DNA of 39,651 nucleotides. Origin: JBLHKW01 sp047618565 (GTDB lineage: Bacteria > Planctomycetota > UBA1135 > GCA-002686595). Position 1 is the stretch's first letter, and every line of letters begins with the position of its first letter. A model generated the notes under the pieces. The model saw only the letters and a list, made by a program, of their open reading frames with translations. It had not been told where the DNA came from and ran no database searches. The position numbers were made by a program, and so were the translations under genes. The stretch is taken from the NCBI GenBank assembly GCA_047618565.1, contig JBLHKW010000027.1, positions 1 through 39,651 of the forward strand, given 5' to 3'. Below, one piece after another: positions 17,731 to 24,968 of this stretch.

Positions 17731-18516
17731 ATGAATCGTATCGAGCCCCCGAACATGCCCGCAGCCATGTGCGTCACGTCTCTCACCGCACTCCTCGGCC
17801 TGTTGCTCCTGGGCTCGCTCGCGGCGTGCCGTGCCAGCGAGACGCGCGCGCCGAAGGCCGAGTTGAGTCCCGCACAGGAACTGCTGGCGCGCTCGCTCGC
17901 GTTCCACGACCCGCACAGCACATGGGGCCGGGAACCCATGCTCATCAACTGGACCAGTACCCGTCCCGATGGGGCGATCGGGTACGTCTTCGAGGTCGAG
18001 TTTGCTGCGAACGGCGACTTCTCGCTGGCGGGTGAACGGGCCGGCAAGATCCTCGACTACCACGTGGAGAATGGCGTGGTCCGGGCGAGCGTCGATGGCG
18101 CGGAGGCCATCACCGATGAGGTCCGCAAGCAGATGGGTCTCGCGCGGGACGGCGGCCTGTTCTGGCACGACTACCTGGGCTTCCTGGGAAGCTTCCCCAT
18201 GAACCTGCCGGGGGCCGACGCCCGCATCGATGACGAGGTCACCGAGACAGAACTCGACGGCAGCCCGGTGCTGGCCTTCGACATGCGCTTCGCGCCCGAG
18301 ATCGGCCACGACACCTACACCTTCTACTTCGAGGCCGGGACGGCGCGCCTGGTCGGCTGCCGGTTCTACCGCGAAGATCCCGCACAGGACGGGGAGACGA
18401 TTCTGTTCGAGGGTGAGGTACGGGTGGGAGAGCTCCGGCTACCGAGGACCAGGCGCTGGTACACCAACCTGGACGACCGTTTCCTCGGCACTGACGAGAT
18501 CAGCGCGGGCGAATAG
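17731..18516 (+). CDS. Lipoprotein, DUF6503-like
   Basis: A 261-residue envelope lipoprotein of unknown function. The start at 17731 is used; Met9 or Met13 are possible alternatives. The lipobox LGSLAAC places the lipidated cysteine at residue 33 (17 to 25 if started later). The mature part begins AQELLARSLAFHDPHSTWGR, whose HDPxxxW pattern resembles DUF6503 proteins of Bacteroidota and Planctomycetota. Later strands (NGDFSLAGERAG, GSPVLAFDMRF, DTYTFYFEAGTARLVG) suggest a LolA/LppX-like half barrel, an inference. TATGAT lies 9 nt before the ATG. The XPB unit follows 72 bp downstream on the same strand but looks independent. Confidence 0.8.
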   Translation: MNRIEPPNMPAAMCVTSLTALLGLLLLGSLAACRASETRAPKAELSPAQELLARSLAFHDPHSTWGREPMLINWTSTRPDGAIGYVFEVEFAANGDFSLAGERAGKILDYHVENGVVRASVDGAEAITDEVRKQMGLARDGGLFWHDYLGFLGSFPMNLPGADARIDDEVTETELDGSPVLAFDMRFAPEIGHDTYTFYFEAGTARLVGCRFYREDPAQDGETILFEGEVRVGELRLPRTRRWYTNLDDRFLGTDEISAGE

Positions 18517-18588
18517 GCCGGAATTGCACGAAGAGGCCGTCTGACCCATCGGGTTGGCCCTCTCCATTCGTGTACTCTGTCGCCCCCC

Positions 18589-20265
18589 ATGGATTCCCAA
18601 GACTCTCCGCTGATCGTCCAGAGTGACCTGACGGTCCTGCTCGAGGTCGCGAGCCCGCGCTATGCCGCGGCCCGCGATCGGTTGCTCGGATTCGCGGAGC
18701 TGGTCAAGTCCCCCGAGCACATCCACACGTACCGGATCACGCCCCTGTCGATCTGGAATGCCTGCGCGGCCGGGATGGTGCCGAGCGCGCTGCTCGAGAC
18801 CCTCGAGGACTTTGCCCGCTACCCGATCCCGGCCAACGTGCGCGCCGAGGTCACGGACCAGGCCGCGCGCTACGGACGCCTGATTCTGGAACGCGGCGAT
18901 GATGGCCTGGTCCTGCGCAGCATCGATGACTACCTGGCCGAGGAGCTCGCGCACGCGGTCAGCCTGCGCACGATCTTCAAGGGGCGCCCCACGCCGCTGA
19001 GCTTCCTGATCGACACCGCCGACCGTGGGCGCGTCAAGCACGCCCTGGTCAAGCTCGGTCACCCGGTACACGATCGCGCTGGATACTCCGAAGGTGAGGC
19101 GCTCAAGATGAGCCTGCGCACGACCACACTCCGCGGTGAACCGCTGAGCCTGCGCGACTATCAGGACGACGCGGCCCAGTCCTTCCACGCCAAGGGTTCG
19201 GATCACGGCGGCAACGGCGTCGTCGTGCTGCCCTGCGGCGCCGGCAAAACCATCGTCGGCCTGGCGTGCATGAACCGCATCGGTGCCTCGACGCTCGTGC
19301 TGACAACCGGGACCACAGCGGTGCGCCAGTGGATCGCGGAGATCCTCGACAAGACCTCCCTCGAGGAAGATCAGGTAGGCGAGTACACGGGATTCCGCAA
19401 GGACATCCGCCCGGTCACCGTGTCCACCTATCAGATCCTGACCCACCGCAAGAAGGGCAGCACCAAGTTCACGCACCTCGACATCTTCGATGCGCGCGAC
19501 TGGGGCTTGATCGTGTACGACGAGGTGCACCTCTTGCCCGCGCCCGTCTTCCAGATCACCGCCGGCTTGCAGACCCGTCGCCGCCTGGGCCTGACCGCGA
19601 CTCTCGTGCGCGAGGATGGCCTGGAGGAGGACGTCTTCGCGTTGATCGGACCCAAGTGTGCGGACGTGCCGTGGAAGGACCTCGAAGCACAGGGCTGGAT
19701 CGCGAAGGCCGAGTGCGTCGAGGTGCGCATGCCGCTGCCGGGCTCGAAGCGCATGGAGTACGCAGTCGCAAACGAGCGCTCCAAAGCGCGCATCGCGGCG
19801 GAGAACCCGGACAAGGCGTTGATGGTCAAGGAGCTACTCGAGGCCCACCCCAATGACCAGGCGCTCGTCATCGGCACCTACGTCGACCAGCTCGTGGGCC
19901 TCGCTCAATATCTGGACCTGCCGCTCATCACGGGCAAGACATCCCAAGCCCGCCGGGACGAGCTGTATGCCGAGTTCCGTAGTGGCGAGCTGCGCGCGCT
20001 GGTGGTCTCCAAGGTCGCCAACTTCGCGGTCGACCTGCCCGACGCTTCGCTGGCCATCCAGGTCTCCGGCAGCTTTGGATCCCGTCAAGAGGAAGCGCAA
20101 CGCCTCGGCCGACTGCTGCGGCCCAAGGCTGGTGAAAACCAGGCGCGCTTCTTCACGCTCGTCACGCGCGATACGAAAGAACAGGAGTTTGCCCTGCGCC
20201 GGCAGCTCTTCCTGTGCGAGCAGGGTTACACGTACACGATCCGCGACACGTCAGACCCCGAATAG
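18589..20265 (+). CDS. XPB/ERCC3-type DNA helicase
   Basis: A 558-residue superfamily 2 helicase of the bacterial XPB type, which unwinds DNA 3' to 5' using ATP, probably in repair. An N-terminal domain (LIVQSDLTVLLEV to about residue 90) precedes the motor. Motor motifs seen: Walker A CGAGKT at 216-221, DEVH at 311-314, the XPB-specific RED motif at 341-343 (VREDGLEED), and motif VI QRLGRLLRP at 504-512. The length is as in mycobacterial XPB (Rv0861c), and as there the next gene encodes a helicase-associated protein. The separation from that gene is 2 nt, so they are co-transcribed. No Bax1-like nuclease gene, the usual archaeal partner, is present. Confidence 0.93.
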   Translation: MDSQDSPLIVQSDLTVLLEVASPRYAAARDRLLGFAELVKSPEHIHTYRITPLSIWNACAAGMVPSALLETLEDFARYPIPANVRAEVTDQAARYGRLILERGDDGLVLRSIDDYLAEELAHAVSLRTIFKGRPTPLSFLIDTADRGRVKHALVKLGHPVHDRAGYSEGEALKMSLRTTTLRGEPLSLRDYQDDAAQSFHAKGSDHGGNGVVVLPCGAGKTIVGLACMNRIGASTLVLTTGTTAVRQWIAEILDKTSLEEDQVGEYTGFRKDIRPVTVSTYQILTHRKKGSTKFTHLDIFDARDWGLIVYDEVHLLPAPVFQITAGLQTRRRLGLTATLVREDGLEEDVFALIGPKCADVPWKDLEAQGWIAKAECVEVRMPLPGSKRMEYAVANERSKARIAAENPDKALMVKELLEAHPNDQALVIGTYVDQLVGLAQYLDLPLITGKTSQARRDELYAEFRSGELRALVVSKVANFAVDLPDASLAIQVSGSFGSRQEEAQRLGRLLRPKAGENQARFFTLVTRDTKEQEFALRRQLFLCEQGYTYTIRDTSDPE

Positions 20266-20267
20266 TC

Positions 20268-22259
20268 TTGAAACCCTTCGACCTCGACTGGATCGAGCTG
20301 CTCCAGTTCGCACACACCTGGGAGGAGCTGCCCCCCGACCTGCGTGGCCCGGCGCTCGCATTGCGACGCAATGAGAGCGCTGCCTTGGTCGACTTCGAGG
20401 AATCCTTCGCCGCACTCGAGGCAGCCAAGATCTTCGAACGCAACGAGGATGGTGAGCGTGTGCAACCGACCGATTCGTTTCGGCCGCTGCTCGCAGCCCT
20501 GCGATTCATGAAGGAGGTGCCCGTTTTCCAGGAGCCGACGGCGCGCATGCTGGAGGACTACATGGCACAAGTGCTGACCCTGGAAGAGCGCTCGGCGCTT
20601 GCGGGACAGGACCCCTGGTCCCTGGGCGCCGCGCTCCCGATCACGCTCGCGGGTCGACGCTACGTGGACGACTTCCTGGAGAGCGACGCCGCGTTCTGGG
20701 AGCGCCAGCACCTGACCCCGGGCGCCTTCATGGCCCAGGCCACCACCGGGGAGAAGATCCTGGTGGATCGCCAGGCCGGAGAGGATCTACGGACGTTGCT
20801 GCGCAAGCTCATGGAGCGTCCGGTACCGATCTCCTTTCTGGAACTGCCGACGACCCTCAGCGTGATGCCGCCACGCCGCCTTGCGGACGCCATCTGGGCC
20901 GGGTTGCGTTACGGCCTGGCCTACGCCGGGTTCGACGATGAGGACCGACCCGCGCTCGGCATCTGGCCCGCCATCAGCGAGCGCGTCCACCGCCCACCGA
21001 CACCTCCGCCGGAAACGGTCACGCCCGATATATCCAGCTGTCTCGCCTGGGCTGTCGAGGACCTGGTCCAGCTGCTCGTCTTCTGCTCCGAACCGCGCCG
21101 TCTGCGCACCACGGACCGCGCCCTGTTCGCCAAGGCCGAAGAGCAGCTCGAGTCCCTCCTGGTCCCCATCCCTGAATGGCTCGGAGACAAACAGGCCAGT
21201 CCCCTGCGCGTCCACCGCGCGCGCTGGTACGCCGAATCCCACGGCCTGCTCGTGATCACGGGCCAGGGCGGAGCCAGCCTACGCTTGCAACTGAGTGATG
21301 CCGGCCGCGACTGGCTCGCCCTGGATGCCACGGAGCGCGCGCAGGACTACCTCGAGCCGCAACGCCTCGACGATGACGACCACCGTGACGCCTACGAGTT
21401 CGCCCCTGCCCATTCCGATGACTCGACCATTCACGAGATCGCGGCTGCCTTCGACTCCTGCGAAGGCGCCGTGCGCTTTCAGGACTTCCTGACCTACAAC
21501 CGCGAGCTCGTCAACCCGCTGCTCGATACCAGCCGCGCAAAACGACGCAACGTGCGCAAGCCCGCGGTCAACGACGAGGTACTGGAACGCGAGTGGTCCA
21601 ACCGCCTTTCAAGTTGCATGGACCGCACCCTGCTGCCCAACGGGGGCCTGCGCACCGGCCGCTGTGGCGACGACCTAACGATCGAGCTGACGGATGTGGG
21701 CCGCTACCTGTTGTGCCTGACCGACACGCTCGAATGGCCCAGCGCCGCCGAGTCCGCGTCGATCCTCGTGCAGCCCGATTTCGAGATCGTCTTTCTCACT
21801 TCCAGCCCGCCCCTCGAAGCCTCACTCACCCGCTTCGCGGAACGCATCGGCCAGGACATAGGCATCCTCTTCCGTCTCACGCGCCAGTCGATCCAGACCG
21901 CCTCGCGCGCGGGCCTGACCCACGAGGCCATGCTCGCCACGCTGCAAGAAGTCTCACGCACGCCGATCCCCGACAACGTGGCGCGCGAGATCCGCGGTTG
22001 GTGCGCCCAGACCGTGCACCTGGCCTGGGAACCCATGCAGCTCATCCGCTGCCCCGACGAGGAGACCGCGGTGCGTGTCCTTTCCGCTGCCAAGGGAAAG
22101 CTCGAGATGCTGACGCCCACGCTGCTCATACTGACCGACGCGTCCCAGCGCACGACCATCACGGCCAGTTGCAACAAGGACGGCGTCTTCCTCGACCTGC
22201 CCGATGAGCCCGCGCGCTCGAAACCCGGGCGCAGCCGACGCCGCAGCTGGGGGCACTGA
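20268..22259 (+). CDS. Helicase-associated protein with XPB N-terminal-type domain
   Basis: A 663-residue cytoplasmic protein. The TTG at 20268, 2 nt after the helicase stop, is the likely start because the protein then begins KPFDLDWIELLQFAHTWEEL and translation would be coupled. The C-terminal part carries a domain (ASILVQPDFEIVFL through TPIPDNVAREIRGW, about 21757-22000) that matches the N-terminal domain of the helicase next door. The first two thirds are helical with winged-helix-like stretches. In mycobacteria the gene beside XPB (Rv0862c) has the same type of domain (helicase_C_3). It is probably a loading or regulatory partner of the helicase, which is inference; no nuclease motif is visible. 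Confidence 0.82.
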   Translation: MKPFDLDWIELLQFAHTWEELPPDLRGPALALRRNESAALVDFEESFAALEAAKIFERNEDGERVQPTDSFRPLLAALRFMKEVPVFQEPTARMLEDYMAQVLTLEERSALAGQDPWSLGAALPITLAGRRYVDDFLESDAAFWERQHLTPGAFMAQATTGEKILVDRQAGEDLRTLLRKLMERPVPISFLELPTTLSVMPPRRLADAIWAGLRYGLAYAGFDDEDRPALGIWPAISERVHRPPTPPPETVTPDISSCLAWAVEDLVQLLVFCSEPRRLRTTDRALFAKAEEQLESLLVPIPEWLGDKQASPLRVHRARWYAESHGLLVITGQGGASLRLQLSDAGRDWLALDATERAQDYLEPQRLDDDDHRDAYEFAPAHSDDSTIHEIAAAFDSCEGAVRFQDFLTYNRELVNPLLDTSRAKRRNVRKPAVNDEVLEREWSNRLSSCMDRTLLPNGGLRTGRCGDDLTIELTDVGRYLLCLTDTLEWPSAAESASILVQPDFEIVFLTSSPPLEASLTRFAERIGQDIGILFRLTRQSIQTASRAGLTHEAMLATLQEVSRTPIPDNVAREIRGWCAQTVHLAWEPMQLIRCPDEETAVRVLSAAKGKLEMLTPTLLILTDASQRTTITASCNKDGVFLDLPDEPARSKPGRSRRRSWGH

Positions 22260-22263
22260 ACCG

Positions 22264-22881
22264 ATGGACACCCCCACCCCCGCAGACGTGCGCGCGACGC
22301 TCGCCGCCTTCGACGCGTGCCACCAGAAGATCGTCGCCGGAATGCTCTCGGTCATGATCCAGAACCCGGCCCAGGTGCGCGAGCGGGAGTGGATCGCCGA
22401 GCAGCTCACGCAGATGAGCCTGATGGCCGGCGACTTCGACGCCGAGACCCCGGATCAAGGCATCGCCGCCGTGCAGGATTTCCTGCTGGCAAACACCGAC
22501 GAACTCCTGCGCGCCTCCTTCCAGCTCTTCCAGCGCGTCGGCCTGGACCTCGCCCCCCAGGCCGAGTCGGGATTCACCTTCGACGAGGCCATGCGCCTGG
22601 GCCTCAGCTACATGCCGACCATCGGCGAGGACGCCGTCCCGCAGGCCGACGCCCCCCGGGACCTGGGCGAGCAACCGATCGCGCGCCTGATGGCCGAGCG
22701 CGAGCTCAAACCCAAGGACCTGGTGGCCGCCTCGGCCGACCAGATCACCCACAAGATGGTCACGCGCGCCATGAAGGGCCGGCGCCTGACGCCCAACACG
22801 ATGCGCAAGGTGCACCGCGCAATGAACCGCGCGACGGGCGTCGAGCACCCGCAGGCGGAGCTCTTCAACTACAAGCCCTAG
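22264..22881 (+). CDS. Third gene of XPB unit, small HTH-like protein
   Basis: A 205-residue protein of unknown function. ATG 22264 lies 4 nt after the stop of the preceding gene; the frame is open for 20 more codons upstream but those overlap that gene. Residues about 1-135 are helical and acidic (ADVRATLAAFDACHQKIVAG, GIAAVQDFLLANTDELLRA). The C-terminal 65 residues (PIARLMAERELKPKDLVAAS, THKMVTRAMKGRRLTPNTM) look like a Cro/XRE-type helix-turn-helix. The tight spacing makes it part of the XPB operon. It may regulate the operon or bind DNA with the helicase; neither can be told from sequence. Confidence 0.8.
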   Translation: MDTPTPADVRATLAAFDACHQKIVAGMLSVMIQNPAQVREREWIAEQLTQMSLMAGDFDAETPDQGIAAVQDFLLANTDELLRASFQLFQRVGLDLAPQAESGFTFDEAMRLGLSYMPTIGEDAVPQADAPRDLGEQPIARLMAERELKPKDLVAASADQITHKMVTRAMKGRRLTPNTMRKVHRAMNRATGVEHPQAELFNYKP

Positions 22882-22894
22882 CAGCCCGTGGATC
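22878..22894 (+). repeat. 17-nt repeat, copy 2
   Basis: Exact same 17-mer as at 2708-2724, same strand. Here it starts on the stop codon of the third XPB-operon gene and runs into the 204-bp intergenic region. That region otherwise shows only a short near-palindrome (agctcccggagct). Confidence 0.6.
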
Positions 22895-23085
22895 CTGGGG
22901 CAGCTCCCGGAGCTAAAGCCCTTCGTCCCAGTGGGTTGCCGCTCGACGCTCAGTAGAAACCCGCGGCGCCAGGACGCGGCCGCGCCCCCGCCAGTTGGCG
23001 CGATCGGAGACGACTCCGTAGAATGCAACCCGAAGGCCGGGGGGGCCTGCCATGCGCCCCCGTGCCGGCCGTTCGATCTCGCAAC

Positions 23086-23814
23086 ATGAGCGCAGTCCCT
23101 CCCGACCCCGCGGGCGATCGGTTCGCCTATCACGCTGATCCTTCGACCAGCGAGGATGGCCATGAAATCTGGGGCCATCAGGGAACAGCCAGTGCGGAAG
23201 GCGGTGTCGGCGAGCCGACCAAGCTGCGCAAGGCCGTCCCGTGGGACAACCTGATCAAGGGCACCGCGCCGGCCAAGTTGCTGGAGCTCGTCGGCGCAGG
23301 CGATCCGTTCCGCTTGCGATCACGTAGCTCGAGGCGCCTGCACGAAATGGCGGTGTTCCTCGACGCCGGCCAGCTGTACAGCCGCCTCATCGCCCGTGTG
23401 GCCTACGAGTGCGCGCGCCTCAAGACACGGCCGAAGCCCGGGGAGGTCAGCCCCTGGCTCACCGACCTCATCGACAGATCGATCCACGAACTCAGAAACG
23501 AGGACAGCGAGATGGTGCGTCGCGGCGACCTGGCTTACGAGCAGTGGGATCCCCGTTACCTGTTCGTGACCGAGACCCTCGGTCTGCCCGCCGAAACGAG
23601 TCGCGCCCGCTGCGTGGCCTTCAACGGCCTGGCCCGCGAAGTCCGCCGCGCCTTCGCCGCCATCGCGATCGACGGGCTCACCATCGAAGAAGCCACGCAA
23701 CGAGACCTCATCTCCACCGAGAAGCTCCACACCCACGTCCTGCTCGCCTCCACCACCCTCCTCGGCGACCTGAAACTCCCCGACGACCCCACAGACGGAG
23801 GAACCCTCTCATGA
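23086..23814 (+). CDS. Sigma-70-like (weak) cytoplasmic protein
   Basis: A 242-residue soluble protein started at MSAVPPDPAG (23086); the frame is open for 21 more codons to 23023. There are no membrane segments. A helical middle (LYSRLIARVAYECARLK, WLTDLIDRSIHELRNED) and an end that may be a region-4-like helix-turn-helix (REVRRAFAAIAIDGLTIEEA, then ISTEKLHTHVLLASTTLLGD) suggest a divergent sigma factor, but I cannot see the conserved region 2 motifs, so this is a weak call. Its stop overlaps the start of the next gene by ATGA at 23811-23814, so the two are translated together. Confidence 0.72.
   Translation: MSAVPPDPAGDRFAYHADPSTSEDGHEIWGHQGTASAEGGVGEPTKLRKAVPWDNLIKGTAPAKLLELVGAGDPFRLRSRSSRRLHEMAVFLDAGQLYSRLIARVAYECARLKTRPKPGEVSPWLTDLIDRSIHELRNEDSEMVRRGDLAYEQWDPRYLFVTETLGLPAETSRARCVAFNGLAREVRRAFAAIAIDGLTIEEATQRDLISTEKLHTHVLLASTTLLGDLKLPDDPTDGGTLS
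23797..23802 (+). promoter_or_regulatory. Strong Shine-Dalgarno site fixing start at 23811
   Basis: GGAGGA ends 8 nt before ATG 23811, inside the end of the preceding gene. It is the clearest ribosome binding site in the window and decides the start of the overlapping downstream gene. Confidence 0.75.
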
Positions 23815-24737
23815 GCGCCACGCGCACATTCATCGACCCGGAGATCTCCGGCCTCATGCGCGAGATCCTGAGCAACCCCAAGGCAAAGCTCTTCAACACC
23901 CCCAGCCCCAAGCAGCTCCCGGGCGTCACCGGCATGATGACCCCCGTCGGCCTGCACCAGGCCGGCCTCGTGCCCGCCGAACGCCACCTGTTGCAGGTCT
24001 ACCGCCAGGAGGTCGCCTGGCTCCTCCGCCAGGCCGCACTCACGCGGCTCTACGAGGACCCGAAAAAGGGCCGCCTCCTCCGCAAGAGCATCACAGTCGA
24101 CCGAACCCTCGAACTGCTCGACACTCGCGAAATCGGACAGCGCCTACAAACTGCCCGCAACGCCTCCGACGGCGCCAACATCCCGGACGAAGAATGGGAC
24201 GTCTTCCAGCTAGCCACCAGCCCAAACGGCACCCCCGCCGACGTAGCAAGACTCTGCCAGGCATCACTCCGCCTGGCACCCAGCGACGAGGTCCGGATCT
24301 ACCTCGGAGTAGACATGGGGATGCGGGCACAAACCGAGAGCGCCGTGAGCCTGCTCGAAGATGTCGTACAGTCCGCGTCGAGCGACCTCATCGCCTCCTA
24401 CGCCTGGCAGAACATCGGAATGCTCAAGGCAGAGGCGGGGCAACCCGAGGAGGCGTTCATTGCTTACATCTCAGCGACAAGCACGCCGGAGATCCGGCCC
24501 GTCCCCGCGATTGCATCCCTTCATTTTGCAGTTCGAAGCGAGAGTCCGTCTCGGATTCTCTGGGCAGCGGCCTTGATAGATCAATTCCTCGAACCAACCC
24601 ACACGGCCATCGTCGAACATTGCTCGAGCCCAACATCGCGAGCACTTGAGACCTCTGGCATGAGAATCCTCGAAGGCCTACTTGGCCGCCTCGGACCCAC
24701 CTCTCGGAGAGTTACGGATGCATTCTTCAAAGCCTAG
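23811..24737 (+). CDS. TPR-like repeat protein in sigma-like cassette
   Basis: A 308-residue cytoplasmic protein of unknown function. The frame is open far upstream, but GGAGGA at 23797-23802 and the ATGA overlap set the start at 23811 (MSATRTFIDPEISGLMREIL). Residues about 160-250 contain TPR-like helix pairs (DVARLCQASLRLAPSDEVRI, SLLEDVVQSASSDL, AWQNIGMLKAEAGQPEEAF). There is no signal peptide. Codon usage changes along the gene: the first two thirds are strongly GC-rich at third positions, the last third from about 24300 much less so, matching the genes downstream. It may regulate the sigma-like partner; this is inference from the coupling. Confidence 0.78.
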   Translation: MSATRTFIDPEISGLMREILSNPKAKLFNTPSPKQLPGVTGMMTPVGLHQAGLVPAERHLLQVYRQEVAWLLRQAALTRLYEDPKKGRLLRKSITVDRTLELLDTREIGQRLQTARNASDGANIPDEEWDVFQLATSPNGTPADVARLCQASLRLAPSDEVRIYLGVDMGMRAQTESAVSLLEDVVQSASSDLIASYAWQNIGMLKAEAGQPEEAFIAYISATSTPEIRPVPAIASLHFAVRSESPSRILWAAALIDQFLEPTHTAIVEHCSSPTSRALETSGMRILEGLLGRLGPTSRRVTDAFFKA

Positions 24738-24903
24738 CCAACGAGCGGTAATGGCATTCCTCGTGTTCCTAATCGCTGGCCTTCTAGCTGGCAACATCGC
24801 GTCAGCTGGAACCGGGATCGGTGGCCTTCCACCGGCTAAGAAGAAGGCACTCGACCGCCCTGGCGGCGATAGGCCTGAATCGGGGGTGACCGAGCACCCC
24901 TGA
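24718..24903 (+). CDS. 61-residue membrane peptide
   Basis: A small protein with a basic start (MHSSKPSQRAV), one hydrophobic segment (MAFLVFLIAGLLAGNIASAG) and a charged tail (PPAKKKALDRPGGDRPE). It overlaps the end of the preceding gene by 20 bp; ATG 24751 is an alternative start giving 50 residues. The hydrophobic part could be a membrane anchor or signal peptide. I do not recognise a family. Its place between the repeat protein and the large surface protein suggests one cassette. Confidence 0.5.
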   Translation: MHSSKPSQRAVMAFLVFLIAGLLAGNIASAGTGIGGLPPAKKKALDRPGGDRPESGVTEHP

Positions 24904-24968
24904 TGCAGCTCGCCGACCAAGTCCACGGCTAGACTACGCCCAGCCTTACCACCCATCCGCACTTCTCC

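Noticed and set aside
22895..23085. Insertion sequence downstream of repeat copy 2
   Set aside because: No transposase fragment or paired inverted repeats could be found; only the 17-mer itself is shared.
22159..23178. Minus-strand open frame of 339 codons over the third XPB-operon gene
   Set aside because: The plus-strand gene has tight operon spacing and helical protein sequence; the antisense frame has neither.
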